Position numbers and translations under genes: made by a program
Notes under the pieces: generated by a model
What the model was told of the DNA's origin: nothing
The model's input: the letters and a program-made list of their open reading frames with translations, nothing else
Databases searched by the model: none
Shown here: positions 10,696-19,513 of the stretch, in pieces
How positions within the stretch are numbered: position 1 is the stretch's first letter
Layout of the letters: every line of letters starts with the position of its first letter
Origin: Paenibacillus sp. LHD-38
GTDB taxonomy: Bacteria; Bacillota; Bacilli; Paenibacillales; Paenibacillaceae
Reading direction: 5' to 3'
Assembly: GCF_031157315.1 (NCBI RefSeq)
Contig: NZ_JAVIFU010000004.1
Coordinates: forward strand, 62,001 to 126,000
Length of the DNA: 64,000 bases

Positions 10696-11721
10696 ATGCT
10701 AGCCATTGATGTAAAGGATTTACGTAAGCAATTCAGCGTACAGAAAAATCGAGAAGGCTTATCCGGTGCACTCAAGGACTTGTTTAAACGCGAGTACAAC
10801 GAGGTCACGGCGGTTAAAGATATTTCCTTTCAAATTCCGCAAGGCGAAGTATGCGGTTATATCGGAGAAAACGGAGCAGGCAAATCGACAACGATAAAAA
10901 TGCTGACAGGTATTTTGGTACCTACGTCAGGCGAACTCAAGGTAAACGGCTACGTGCCGTTTAAGGACCGCGAGAAGTTCGTTAACGGGATTGGCGTTGT
11001 ATTCGGACAGCGTTCCCAGCTCTGGTGGGATATCGGAGTAATCGAATCCTTCCAGCTGCTGCGCAAGGTATACCGGGTGTCGGAGGCTGATTTCCGCAAA
11101 CGTTTGAACGAGCTTGTCGAAAGACTGCAGTTGGGCGATTTGCTCAATCGTCCGGTACGCAAGCTAAGCCTAGGCCAGCGGATGCGCTGCGAGCTTGTCG
11201 CTTCGCTGCTTCATAATCCATCAATCCTATTTCTAGATGAGCCGACGATTGGTCTCGACATTGTCGTGAAGACGGAAATCCGCGACTTCCTCATGCAAAT
11301 GAACAAAGAACAAGGAACAACCATTTTGCTGACGACACACGATTTGCAGGATATCGAAGCGCTTTGCTCGCGTGTCATCATGCTTGATGACGGCCGAATT
11401 ATTTATGACGGCGGTCTAGACGATCTGAAAAACCGCTGGAGCAAGGGACGAGAAATTCAGTTCCAATTCGCCGGGCATACGCAGCTTGCTAAGCTGCAGC
11501 AGCTAACCGAATCTCTCGATGTCACATGGACGATGGAAAACGAGGTTACGGCAAAAATGTGGCTGCCCCATGCGGTTAACGTTTCCGATGCTTTATCCTG
11601 CGTGGTAGGCGGCGTAGAAATTCGCGATATCAAAATTATTGAGACGAATACGGATGATATCGTCCGCAGTATTTACTCCTCCGGTTCCGCGTCAACCCCC
11701 AAGGAGTCGGTTCAATCATGA
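10696..11721 (+). CDS. ABC-2 exporter ATP-binding protein
   Basis: This is the ATPase of an ABC-2 type exporter, 341 residues. The full nucleotide-binding set is visible: Walker A GENGAGKST, Q-loop region VVFGQRSQLWWDI, signature LSLGQRMRCEL, Walker B ILFLDEPTIGLD and H-loop LLTTHD. The FGQRSQLWWD variant and long C-terminal extension fit the daunorubicin-resistance/viologen-exporter-like subgroup. It is the first gene of a three-gene operon; its stop overlaps the next start (ATGA). The substrate cannot be inferred; homologues export hydrophobic drugs or lipids. A ribosome site is weak (GAGAGG some 15 bases upstream). Confidence 0.92.
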   Translation: MLAIDVKDLRKQFSVQKNREGLSGALKDLFKREYNEVTAVKDISFQIPQGEVCGYIGENGAGKSTTIKMLTGILVPTSGELKVNGYVPFKDREKFVNGIGVVFGQRSQLWWDIGVIESFQLLRKVYRVSEADFRKRLNELVERLQLGDLLNRPVRKLSLGQRMRCELVASLLHNPSILFLDEPTIGLDIVVKTEIRDFLMQMNKEQGTTILLTTHDLQDIEALCSRVIMLDDGRIIYDGGLDDLKNRWSKGREIQFQFAGHTQLAKLQQLTESLDVTWTMENEVTAKMWLPHAVNVSDALSCVVGGVEIRDIKIIETNTDDIVRSIYSSGSASTPKESVQS

Positions 11722-12512
11722 TGAGCGCTTATATCGATTTTATTCGGATTCGATTTATCATGATGCTTGCTTACCGCGTTAATTATTACAGCGGTATCAT
11801 TATTTACGCCATTAATATCGGTGCCTATTATTTTCTGTGGCAGGCGATTTATGGGGACAAGGAGACGCTCGCCGGTTTTACGGTGACGCAGATGACGACC
11901 TATGTGGCGGTATCGTGGATGGCGCGTGCCTTTTATTTCAACAATTTGGATCGCGAGATTGCAAATGAGATTAGGGACGGCAGCGTGGCGGTTCAATTAA
12001 TAAGACCGTATTCCTATTTATTCGTAAAAATGATGCAGGGGTTCGGCGAAGGGCTCTTCCGCATGCTGCTGTTCATGATTCCGGGGATGATTATCGTTTG
12101 TCTCATCTTCCCGGTCACGCTTCCGACAGATCCCATGACATGGCTTATTTATTTAGTCATGCTGTTCTTTAGCTTTCTTATTAACTCGCAAATTAATATT
12201 TTGACCGGCTTGTTCGCGTTTTTTGTCGAAAACAACGAGGGCATGATGCGAATGAAGCGGGTAATGGTCGATTTGTTCTCCGGCGTAGTCGTGCCGATTG
12301 CCTTCTTCCCAGGGTGGCTGTCAGCTGTTATGCAGTGGCTGCCGTTCCAAGCGATCACTTATTTGCCAAGCTCCGTTTTTACGGGGAGAACGCCAAGCAG
12401 TGAGGTGCTGCATGTGTTTGGCATTCAAGTGTTATGGTTTGTAGGTTTGCTGGTGCCGATATGGCTGACGTGGCGCGCCGCTCGTAGACGGCTGTTCGTG
12501 CAAGGGGGGTAA
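11718..12512 (+). CDS. ABC-2 type permease subunit 1
   Basis: The product is a 264-residue membrane protein with about six hydrophobic segments and is one half of the exporter channel. The N-terminal FIRIRFIMMLAYRVNYYSGI and the loop MARAFYFNNLDREIANEIRDGSVAVQLIRPYSYLF are typical of the ABC-2 membrane family paired with this ATPase type. The start overlaps the ATPase stop by 4 bases and has AAGGAG at 11701. It is followed after 5 bases by the second permease. Confidence 0.88.
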   Translation: MMSAYIDFIRIRFIMMLAYRVNYYSGIIIYAINIGAYYFLWQAIYGDKETLAGFTVTQMTTYVAVSWMARAFYFNNLDREIANEIRDGSVAVQLIRPYSYLFVKMMQGFGEGLFRMLLFMIPGMIIVCLIFPVTLPTDPMTWLIYLVMLFFSFLINSQINILTGLFAFFVENNEGMMRMKRVMVDLFSGVVVPIAFFPGWLSAVMQWLPFQAITYLPSSVFTGRTPSSEVLHVFGIQVLWFVGLLVPIWLTWRAARRRLFVQGG

Positions 12513-12517
12513 CAGAC

Positions 12518-13309
12518 ATGAGATATGCATCTTTATTTTGGGAATATATTAAAAATTACGCGAAAACGCGGTTAACGTACCGGGCAGATTTTTGGGTCGA
12601 GGTGCTGTCCGATTTATTGTTCCAAGGGATGAACCTGATCTTCATCTTGATCGTGTTCCAGCATACGCCGTCGCTCGGCGGCTGGTCGGAGGCAGAGGTT
12701 GTATTCGTTTATGGGTTCTTCATGATTCCGTACGGCGTATTCAGCACCTTCTTCAGCATCTGGAATTTCAGCGAGCGTTATATCGTAAAGGGTGAAATGG
12801 ACCGCGTGCTTACAAGGCCGGCGCACAGTCTTTATCAAGTGCTGCTAGAAAACGTAGATCCGCCGTCCTTGATCGGCTCCTTCGTCGGTGCAATCATTAT
12901 GGCGCTTTGCTGGACGCAGCTTGATCTGCCGTTTCAAGTGCTCGACGTACTCGTGCTTCTGCTGCTCATCTTAGGCGCAGTACTTATTTATGCGGGACTT
13001 TATACCGCGCTCAGCGCGATTTCCTTTTACTCGGATGCGCCGACCGGTATCGTGCCGCTTATGTACAACATTCAAAACTATGGGCGCTATCCGGTTAACA
13101 TTTATAATAAAATGATTCGTTTTGTCCTTACATGGCTGCTGCCGTTTGCATTCGTCGGCGTCATTCCAGCCTCTTATTTTCTCGAGAAAAAAGCCGATGA
13201 TCTTTCCCAGCTCGCGCTTTTGACGCCCGTTATGGGCATTGTCGTATTCTCGTTAGGGCTGTGGATGTGGAACCATGGCGTAAAACGTTACCGCGGAGCA
13301 GGCTCTTAG
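12518..13309 (+). CDS. ABC-2 type permease subunit 2
   Basis: The product is a second 263-residue ABC-2 membrane subunit with six predicted hydrophobic segments. It includes FWVEVLSDLLFQGMNLIFILIVFQHTP and the loop FSERYIVKGEMDRVLTRPAHSLYQVLLENVD, which mirrors the 'gs-drLiRP' loop of subunit 1 (both are charged cytosolic loops likely to contact the ATPase). AAGGGGGG at the end of subunit 1 is its ribosome site. Together the three genes form a complete exporter (one ATPase, two different permeases). Confidence 0.88.
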   Translation: MRYASLFWEYIKNYAKTRLTYRADFWVEVLSDLLFQGMNLIFILIVFQHTPSLGGWSEAEVVFVYGFFMIPYGVFSTFFSIWNFSERYIVKGEMDRVLTRPAHSLYQVLLENVDPPSLIGSFVGAIIMALCWTQLDLPFQVLDVLVLLLLILGAVLIYAGLYTALSAISFYSDAPTGIVPLMYNIQNYGRYPVNIYNKMIRFVLTWLLPFAFVGVIPASYFLEKKADDLSQLALLTPVMGIVVFSLGLWMWNHGVKRYRGAGS

Positions 13310-13366
13310 CTTTCGCATTCAGCTCGTATAGGACAGCAAAAAAGAGTGCTTTATGGAGGTCTAGCA

Positions 13367-13852
13367 ATGACACAGCTTCAAGTGGGAGCTTTGGCTCCGG
13401 ATTTTGTCCTGCCGGCTTCAAACGGAGAGAACGTTTCATTAAGCGATTACCGCGGGAAAAATGTCGTTCTTTATTTTTATCCTAAGGATATGACGACAGC
13501 CTGCATCCAAGAATCCTGCGACTTTCGCGATGCGAACGCGGAAATGATTAAATACAATACGGTTATTTTGGGAATCAGCATCGATACGGTAAAATCGCAT
13601 CAGAATTTTATCGCCAAAAAAGAGCTGCCTTTCTTGCTGCTGGCGGATACCGAGCATACCGTATGCGAACTTTACGGTGTCTGGCAGCTAAAGAAGCTTT
13701 ATGGCAGAGAGTATATGGGACTCGTTAGGTCAACCTTTTTAATCGATGCAGCGGGCAAACTGGTGCAAGAGTGGCGCAAGGTTAGAGTCAAAGGACATAC
13801 GCTGCAGGTGCTTGAAGCCGTACAGCAATTACAGTCGGCTGCTCTTCGCTAA
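13367..13852 (+). CDS. bcp: Thioredoxin-dependent peroxiredoxin (Bcp type)
   Basis: This cytosolic thiol peroxidase reduces H2O2 and organic peroxides, 161 residues. The Bcp signature is present: [43 protein letters not shown], with the peroxidatic Cys in TTAC and the resolving Cys five residues later (atypical 2-Cys form). [20 protein letters not shown] closes the fold. The Pro usually before the peroxidatic Cys region (TPGC) is here TTAC, a mild variation. Start 13367 is chosen because GGAGGT (13355-13360) is 6 bases upstream. A strong terminator follows. Confidence 0.92.
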   Translation: MTQLQVGALAPDFVLPASNGENVSLSDYRGKNVVLYFYPKDMTTACIQESCDFRDANAEMIKYNTVILGISIDTVKSHQNFIAKKELPFLLLADTEHTVCELYGVWQLKKLYGREYMGLVRSTFLIDAAGKLVQEWRKVRVKGHTLQVLEAVQQLQSAALR

Positions 13853-13873
13853 TCGGCAAGCTATGCACGAACA

Positions 13874-13916
13874 TAAAGAAGCCTATCCAGCTAACCGGCT
13901 GAATAGGCTTCTTTGC
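13874..13916 (+). terminator. Terminator after bcp
   Basis: AAAGAAGCCTAT...ATAGGCTTCTTT with an inner CAGC/GGCTG pairing forms a long stem 22 bases past the bcp stop. Confidence 0.85.
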
Positions 13917-14098
13917 TGCTCAGGCCGTGCATGAAAGAGTAATAAATTGGGTTATGGAAACAATAGAGAAAATTCACTTAAGCCGCTTAATCACTTAATG
14001 GACGGGGTATATGAAAGAAATGGAATATTTTATCCATTGACGAGATGCTGACACATTTATACAATATGGTTTTGCTTGTTCGATAGGGGGTTATTAGA

Positions 14099-15100
14099 CT
14101 GATCAGGCTAAACAACATCAAAAAATCGTATCGAGTAGGGGCGGTTTCGGTAGAAGCAGTCCGTGACGTTAGTTTAACGGTCCATAAGGGTGAAATATTC
14201 GGAATTATCGGCCATTCCGGTGCGGGAAAAAGCACGCTTCTGCGCTGCGTCAATTTGCTGGAGAAGCCGACGACAGGCAAGGTAACAGTAGGCGGCGTTG
14301 AGCTTACGGGCTTGTCCGAAGGGCAGCTGCAGCAGCAGCGTAGACGCATCGGGATGATTTTTCAACATTTTAACCTGCTGTCGATGTCTACGGTTAGAGA
14401 TAATATTGCGTTCCCGCTTGCGCTTGCAAAGCTATCCAAGTCAGAGATTAACAAAAGGGTGGATGAGCTGCTGAAGCTCGTTCAGCTTGAGGGACATGCG
14501 GATAAATATCCCGCGCAGCTCTCCGGGGGACAGAAGCAGCGAGTCGGCATTGCCAGGGCGCTAGCGAACAATCCGGACGTATTGCTGTGCGACGAAGCGA
14601 CATCGGCGCTCGATCCGCAAACAACGAATTCGATTTTGTCGCTGCTGCTCGATATTAACGCGAAGCTCGGCATTACGATCTTGCTTATTACGCATGAGAT
14701 GAATGTCATTCGTTCCATTTGTGACCGCGTAGCCGTCATAGACCAAGGCGAAATCGTCGAGATCGGCGATGTGCTGCATGTCTTTCTGAAGCCGGAGCAT
14801 CCGGTGACCCGCGATTTTGTTGATCAAGTAGCAGACAGCGGTGTAAACGGACAGCTACTGCGTCAGCGCACAGGGCGTCTATTGCGCATGACCTATATCG
14901 GCGATTTGACGTATGAGCCGATTCTTTATAATGCCGTGAAGCCGACATCCGTGCAATTTGCCATTTTGCAAGGAACGGTATCACGCATGAAGCAAACGCC
15001 ATATGGCCAGCTTATTGTCGAGTTGATCGGCAGCGATGCAGAGATCGAGAGCGTAATTGACGTTCTGCGTAAGGACGGGCTGGAGGTGGAGGCGATATGA
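14099..15100 (+). CDS. metN: Methionine ABC transporter ATPase MetN, CTG start
   Basis: This is the ATPase of the D/L-methionine importer, about 333 residues. Walker A GHSGAGKST, signature LSGGQKQR, Walker B LLCDEATSALD and H-loop LLITHEM are all present, with a C-terminal NIL domain from about residue 255. No ATG, GTG or TTG lies before the conserved IRLNNIKKSY start. The nearest in-frame ATG is at 14354, deep inside the domain. The best start is CTG at 14099, giving M-IRLNNIKKSY as in other MetN proteins, with AGGGGG (14085-14090) 8 bases upstream; ATT at 14093 is the alternative. No S-box is visible upstream. It overlaps metI by 4 bases. Confidence 0.88.
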   Translation: MIRLNNIKKSYRVGAVSVEAVRDVSLTVHKGEIFGIIGHSGAGKSTLLRCVNLLEKPTTGKVTVGGVELTGLSEGQLQQQRRRIGMIFQHFNLLSMSTVRDNIAFPLALAKLSKSEINKRVDELLKLVQLEGHADKYPAQLSGGQKQRVGIARALANNPDVLLCDEATSALDPQTTNSILSLLLDINAKLGITILLITHEMNVIRSICDRVAVIDQGEIVEIGDVLHVFLKPEHPVTRDFVDQVADSGVNGQLLRQRTGRLLRMTYIGDLTYEPILYNAVKPTSVQFAILQGTVSRMKQTPYGQLIVELIGSDAEIESVIDVLRKDGLEVEAI

Positions 15101-15759
15101 TGAGCTTTGAAAACGTGCGCTGGCCGGAAATATGGGACGCGACGAAGGATACCCTGTATATGTTGTCCGCCTCGCTTGTATTTACGATTATTTTCGGATT
15201 AATGCTCGGCATTATCTTATTTCTAACTTCTCGCAGACAGCTGCTGCAGCAGCCGATTGTTTACGGGGTGCTTTCTTTTATTGTCAACGTGCTGCGTTCC
15301 GTTCCCTTCGTTATCCTGATGATTATGATCATGCCGATTACGAAGCTGATTACCGGAACGACGCTTGGTGTAGAGGGCTCGATTCCGCCGCTAGTCGTAG
15401 CAGCAACACCCTTCTTCGCAAGGCTGGTGGAAACGTCGCTGCGCGAGGTGGACCGCGGCGTTATCGAGGCCGCTCAAGCGATGGGCGCTTCGAATTGGGA
15501 CATTGTGCGGCGCGTGCTGCTTCGTGAATCCAGCCCTAGCTTGCTTGCTGCCGTGACCATAACGGCAGTTACGCTCGTCTCATATACGGCAATGTCAGGC
15601 GTAATTGGCGGCGGCGGACTTGGCGACTTGGCCCTGCGTTACGGCTATCAACGGTTTCAAACCGATGTGATGCTGGTAACAGTGGTGCTGCTTATCGTGC
15701 TTGTCCAGGTGCTGCAGACGATTGGCGATGCGCTGGTTCGGCGTTACAGCAGGAAGTAG
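15097..15759 (+). CDS. metI: Methionine ABC transporter permease MetI
   Basis: The product is the membrane permease of the methionine importer, 220 residues with about five hydrophobic segments. The EAA loop that docks the ATPase is visible as VDRGVIEAAQAMGASNWDIVRRVLL. VNVLRSVPFVILMIMIMPITKLITGTTLG and MSGVIGGGGLGDLALRYGYQRFQ are characteristic of the family. The start overlaps the metN stop (ATGATG at 15097); GGAGG in the end of metN provides the ribosome site. Confidence 0.93.
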   Translation: MMSFENVRWPEIWDATKDTLYMLSASLVFTIIFGLMLGIILFLTSRRQLLQQPIVYGVLSFIVNVLRSVPFVILMIMIMPITKLITGTTLGVEGSIPPLVVAATPFFARLVETSLREVDRGVIEAAQAMGASNWDIVRRVLLRESSPSLLAAVTITAVTLVSYTAMSGVIGGGGLGDLALRYGYQRFQTDVMLVTVVLLIVLVQVLQTIGDALVRRYSRK

Positions 15760-15814
15760 ATATTTTTGAAAGCATTACAGCTTAGAAAGCAATGACAACA
15801 TTGGAGGAATGAAC

Positions 15815-16651
15815 ATGAAGAAGACAAGCTATTTGATTTTAACGATGATGCTGATGTTTGCGCTAGCAGCATGCGGACAAGACAAGAATGCAGAGAACAA
15901 CACGAATGGCACGGGTGCCGAAACGCCGTCGGAGGTTAAACTGAAGGTTGGAGCGTCTCCAGTACCGCATGCGGAGCTGCTGGAATTCGTTAAGCCTATG
16001 CTGAAGGAGCAAGGCATTGATCTGGAAATCATCGAATTCAATGACTATGTGCAGCCAAACACACAGCTATTCGAAAAACAAATCGATGCGAACTTTTTTC
16101 AACATATGCCTTATCTAGAGCAGTTTAACAAGGACAAGGGCTATGATCTTGTAAATGCAGCAGGCGTACACATTGAGCCTTTCGGCGCTTACTCGAAAAA
16201 GATTACAAAGCTTGAAGAGCTTAAGGAAGGCGCAAAAGTCGTTATACCGAACGACCCGTCGAATGGCGGCCGCGCACTTGCTTTGATGGCGGAAAATGGT
16301 CTGATCAAGCTTAAGGACGGCGTTGGCGTTAACGGAACCGTTGCAGACATTACGGAAAACGCGAAAAAGCTCGATATTACAGAAGTGGAAGCAGCTACGC
16401 TTCCGCGTGTACTCGGCGAAGTTGATCTTGCCCTAATCAATACGAACTATGCCCTTGAGGCTGATCTTGTTCCGACGGAAGACGCGCTGTTCATTGAAGG
16501 CAACGATTCTCCTTACGTAAACATTCTTGTCGCGCGTCCGGATAACAAAGATTCCGAAGCAATGCAGAAGCTTGCAGCGGCGCTTCGTTCGCCGGAAGTA
16601 AAGAAGTTTATTGAAGATACGTATAAAGGTGCGATCGTAGCCGCGTTTTAA
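15815..16651 (+). CDS. metQ: Methionine-binding lipoprotein MetQ
   Basis: This extracytoplasmic substrate-binding lipoprotein for methionine has about 278 residues (NlpA family). The signal peptide MKKTSYLILTMMLMFALAAC ends in a lipobox with Cys at residue 20. The mature domain has KVGASPVPHAELLEFVKPMLKEQGIDLEIIEFNDYVQPN, ANFFQHMPYLEQFNK and VVIPNDPSNGGRAL, all NlpA hallmarks. The ATG at 15815 is chosen over 15809 because GGAGG (15803-15807) is 7 bases from it but only 1 from the earlier one. It is the last gene of metNIQ and is followed by a strong terminator. Confidence 0.94.
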   Translation: MKKTSYLILTMMLMFALAACGQDKNAENNTNGTGAETPSEVKLKVGASPVPHAELLEFVKPMLKEQGIDLEIIEFNDYVQPNTQLFEKQIDANFFQHMPYLEQFNKDKGYDLVNAAGVHIEPFGAYSKKITKLEELKEGAKVVIPNDPSNGGRALALMAENGLIKLKDGVGVNGTVADITENAKKLDITEVEAATLPRVLGEVDLALINTNYALEADLVPTEDALFIEGNDSPYVNILVARPDNKDSEAMQKLAAALRSPEVKKFIEDTYKGAIVAAF

Positions 16652-16680
16652 GCGCAGCGCCCGATTATCATTTCATAAGC

Positions 16681-16716
16681 AGCCGAGCAGAGAAGCAATC
16701 TCTGCTCGGCTGTTTG
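16681..16716 (+). terminator. Terminator after metNIQ
   Basis: AGCCGAGCAGAGA (16681-16693) pairs with TCTCTGCTCGGCT (16699-16711), a perfect 13-bp stem with a 5-base loop, followed by GTTTGCGTTTC. Confidence 0.85.
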
Positions 16717-16810
16717 CGTTTCAATCCTTTATGATAAGTGCGCAACTTTTCCATCCCTATAAGCGTTAGTAATCATTAGAAAACCCATTTAATAGAAGAT
16801 GAGGGGATGA

Positions 16811-17926
16811 TTGAGAGTGAAACGGAGCTTAACAATCTTCATTCTGGCCTTATTGCTTATTCTTCCGGCTGCGGCTGGTGCCGCTGCTCAGGCTAAATAT
16901 TATTTTAGCTGGGAAGAAGGCGGGAGTGGGGGTGGAACAGCCCTTTTGAAAAATGGAGTCACCTTTGTTCCTTTGACGCATGTAGTGGATGACCTAAGCT
17001 GGGACTCCTCCGGCAAACGGGCGCAGTTCGACGGCTGGAACAAATCGTTTGCTGTCCGGGTAGGCAGTTTGACCGTCATGCTGGACGGGGAAATCGTGAA
17101 GCTGGAGGGAGCGCCCTTCCTGTTCGAGAAAATGCTTTACGTACCGGCTCGTTTTGTTGTGTATGCGCTGGGCGGAGGTAATCTGACATGGGATGCCCGT
17201 ACCAAAACGGTAAAAGCAGACCATTTGAAAACCTTCAAGAAATATGATTTTGTCCATGAGGGATTGAAATACACGGTTGAAGGGAAAAGCGGTATTGTTA
17301 ATGTTACGGACAGCAAAGGCGTTCAGCGCGAGTTTGCAAGACTGGGGACCTCCATTAAAGAGAGCTTATCTTTTACGGCTGAGAGGACACCGGGAGGATT
17401 GACGGTGTTTCGTTGGGCTGACTTCTACGGAGAGCCGCATTTGAATAATCAATTTTTTACGCTTGTCGTGAAAGACGGCAAGGTTATTCAGCAAGCAAGC
17501 GTACATTATTGGAATCGCTTAGAAACGAATGTTACGAAGCTGGGAAGCCAGCTGTTATTAATAGACGGAAAAACGCTGAGAATCATCGAGGATGGAACGG
17601 GAACATTGCTTGAAACGATCGACTTAGTGAAGCTGGGCGGTGAAGCCGATAAGTATTTCGTCGAATACTTCGCCGAGGATGTATTTCTGCTTCGTGCAAA
17701 TTCGAATGGTATTTTGAACCTGGTTGACCGGGATACCGGCTCAGTTACGATTTTATATAAGGAGCTGCTGGATGCCAAGCATCAAGAGTATGTAGCGTAT
17801 AATGATACGCCATACCGTGGCGATATGCTTAAATTCATTAAACGGGAAGGCGATCTTCTTTATTTCAAAAATGAATTTCCTTATGACAAGGACAATAATA
17901 CCTATAGCATAAGCGTTGCGGATTAA
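16811..17926 (+). CDS. Secreted stalk-domain (copper-amine-oxidase-N-like) protein
   Basis: The product is a 371-residue exported protein. The signal peptide RSLTIFILALLLILPAAAGAAAQA is clear. Residues about 30-135 form the stalk domain common in Paenibacillus surface proteins (VTFVPLTHVVDDLSWDSSGKRAQFDGWNKSFAVRVGSLTVMLDGE...MLYVPARFVVYALGG...WDARTKTVKA). The remainder (residues about 150-371) is beta-rich, possibly propeller-like, and I do not recognise it. The start is TTG at 16811 or GTG at 16817; GAGGGGA at 16801-16807 allows either. No enzyme motif is seen. A good terminator follows. Confidence 0.8.
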   Translation: MRVKRSLTIFILALLLILPAAAGAAAQAKYYFSWEEGGSGGGTALLKNGVTFVPLTHVVDDLSWDSSGKRAQFDGWNKSFAVRVGSLTVMLDGEIVKLEGAPFLFEKMLYVPARFVVYALGGGNLTWDARTKTVKADHLKTFKKYDFVHEGLKYTVEGKSGIVNVTDSKGVQREFARLGTSIKESLSFTAERTPGGLTVFRWADFYGEPHLNNQFFTLVVKDGKVIQQASVHYWNRLETNVTKLGSQLLLIDGKTLRIIEDGTGTLLETIDLVKLGGEADKYFVEYFAEDVFLLRANSNGILNLVDRDTGSVTILYKELLDAKHQEYVAYNDTPYRGDMLKFIKREGDLLYFKNEFPYDKDNNTYSISVAD

Positions 17927-17952
17927 AAAATCCAAGACCAATACAAGACTTA

Positions 17953-17993
17953 AGCCAAACACGGCAAGCTGCAGCTGTGTTTGGCTTTTTTTG
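17953..17993 (+). terminator. Terminator after stalk-domain gene
   Basis: AGCCAAACAC (17953-17962) pairs with GTGTTTGGCT (17977-17986), with inner AGCTGCAGCT, then seven Ts. Confidence 0.9.
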
Positions 17994-18113
17994 ATAGACG
18001 AGATAGTATTCCATCATTTAAGAGAAGCAGTCATTTAATAGAGAAGCGGCTCATATAATCTATCAGAATACACGAGAGTTCCTATTCATAGGTAGAGAAG
18101 GGTGGCACATCGA

Positions 18114-19424
18114 ATGCGGCGTATGTTGAAGGTGGCAATTTGTGCGATGATCATGTGGTTTGGCTTGATAGAGCTTGGCAGCTTTACGGGTGATCAGAGC
18201 AATGCGGCAAAGGAGCGGGAGACTGTGCAGGCAAGTGAAGCCGCAACCGCAGCTCATTATGAGGCAAAGCCGCTTTTGGCAGCGCACGCGTCCAATGAAA
18301 CAAAGCAGCAGTCGGGAAAAGACCAGCCGGCCAACACCGAAGTGAAACCAAGCGATTCCGAATCGGCAGAAATGGCAGAGGCGAATCAGAAAATCGTATA
18401 TTTGACATTCGATGACGGTCCGAGCAAAAACACCGAGCAGGTGCTTGATATTTTGAAGCAGGAAGGCATTTCGGCGACCTTTTTTGTATTGGGGGAGCAT
18501 GTGCTGGGGCAGCCGGAAATAGCCAAACGAATCATAGCGGAAGGACATGCGATCGGCAATCATACGTATGATCATAAATATGAGCGTTTATATGGGCGCT
18601 TTTCCGAGTTTGCAGAGCAGGTCATGAAAACCGATAAGGCCATATACCAAACAACAGGCGTCAGGACGATACTTTTTCGAGCGCCTGGCGGGACATACAC
18701 CAACTTTGATCAGGGCTACTTCGATGCGATGGCTGCTGCAGGCTATCAGGTGCATGACTGGAATGTGGACAGCGGAGATTCGAAAAGGCAGGGCGTGCCC
18801 GCTTCTGAGATTTTGACGACGATCAAAGGCTCTAAGCTGGCGAGTAAGCTGAGCGTTTTGCTGCATGACAGCGCTGGGCACACGGAGTCGGTAAAGGCGC
18901 TGCCAGCAATTATTAAATATTACAAAAGCAAAGGTTACGCTTTTGCAAAGATAACGGATGAGGTAGCACCGATTCAATTCAAAGCAGCGGGCAAGCTGAA
19001 ATGGACCAGAGCCCATGTTACAAAGACAGAAATAACGAAGCTGACCCAGTTCTCGGAGAAGCTTAGCAGGGAAAGCTCGCTGGCGCAAGCGGCGAAGAAT
19101 GAGCCTGAGCTTATTGTGCACCGCGGAGAGGGCAAATTAGTATTAAAATCAGGCGAATACAGCATAACGAGCGGAGCTATCGAGGTTTCGCTGCGGAAGC
19201 TGACGGAATGGGTTGGCGGAAGCCTATTGCTTGATGTGGAAAATGGACTGATCGATGCTTATTACGATGGAAACCGAGTGTTGTCGCTGACCAGTAAAGA
19301 AATTCATACCTCACGTGAAGGCCAGGTCATTGTCCCTGTGCGGGCAGCGCTGCAAAAATTCGAAATCCAGATCACAAAATATGTTTATAACGATCAACAA
19401 CGAGAAATATGGCTCTCGGAGTAA
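18114..19424 (+). CDS. Polysaccharide deacetylase with C-terminal stalk domain
   Basis: The product is a 436-residue exported enzyme. An N-terminal hydrophobic helix (VAICAMIMWFGLIELGSF) serves as signal or anchor, then a low-complexity Ala/Glu/Lys linker. The NodB domain carries IVYLTFDDGPSKNTEQV (catalytic/metal Asp-Asp), GNHTYDHKYE (metal His pair), FRAPGGTYTN and VLLHDSAGHTE. Such enzymes remove N-acetyl groups from peptidoglycan or chitin. The last 90 residues (YSITSGAIEVSLRKLTEWVGGSL...GQVIVPVRAALQKF) form a stalk-type domain, an additional module not found in minimal deacetylases. The ATG at 18114 has GGGTGG 8 bases upstream. Confidence 0.9.
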   Translation: MRRMLKVAICAMIMWFGLIELGSFTGDQSNAAKERETVQASEAATAAHYEAKPLLAAHASNETKQQSGKDQPANTEVKPSDSESAEMAEANQKIVYLTFDDGPSKNTEQVLDILKQEGISATFFVLGEHVLGQPEIAKRIIAEGHAIGNHTYDHKYERLYGRFSEFAEQVMKTDKAIYQTTGVRTILFRAPGGTYTNFDQGYFDAMAAAGYQVHDWNVDSGDSKRQGVPASEILTTIKGSKLASKLSVLLHDSAGHTESVKALPAIIKYYKSKGYAFAKITDEVAPIQFKAAGKLKWTRAHVTKTEITKLTQFSEKLSRESSLAQAAKNEPELIVHRGEGKLVLKSGEYSITSGAIEVSLRKLTEWVGGSLLLDVENGLIDAYYDGNRVLSLTSKEIHTSREGQVIVPVRAALQKFEIQITKYVYNDQQREIWLSE

Positions 19425-19470
19425 CAGAAAGGCCTTCTAGCAGGTCTAAAGAGAGAGAAAGCTGGGGAAA

Positions 19471-19502
19471 CTGAAAAATAGATAGATTTATTTTTCAGGA
19501 GG
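19471..19502 (+). promoter_or_regulatory. Hairpin overlapping the moxR ribosome site
   Basis: CTGAAAAATA (19471-19480) and TATTTTTCAG (19489-19498) are perfect 10-bp complements with an 8-base loop. The 3' arm runs into AGGAGG (19497-19502), the ribosome site for the ATG at 19514. It may control translation, or act as a weak attenuator; this is inference. Confidence 0.5.
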
Positions 19503-19513
19503 CGATTTATACG

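Noticed and set aside
13930..14098. S-box (SAM) riboswitch upstream of metN
   Set aside because: Expected from other Firmicutes, but the conserved S-box core sequences are not visible in this short leader.
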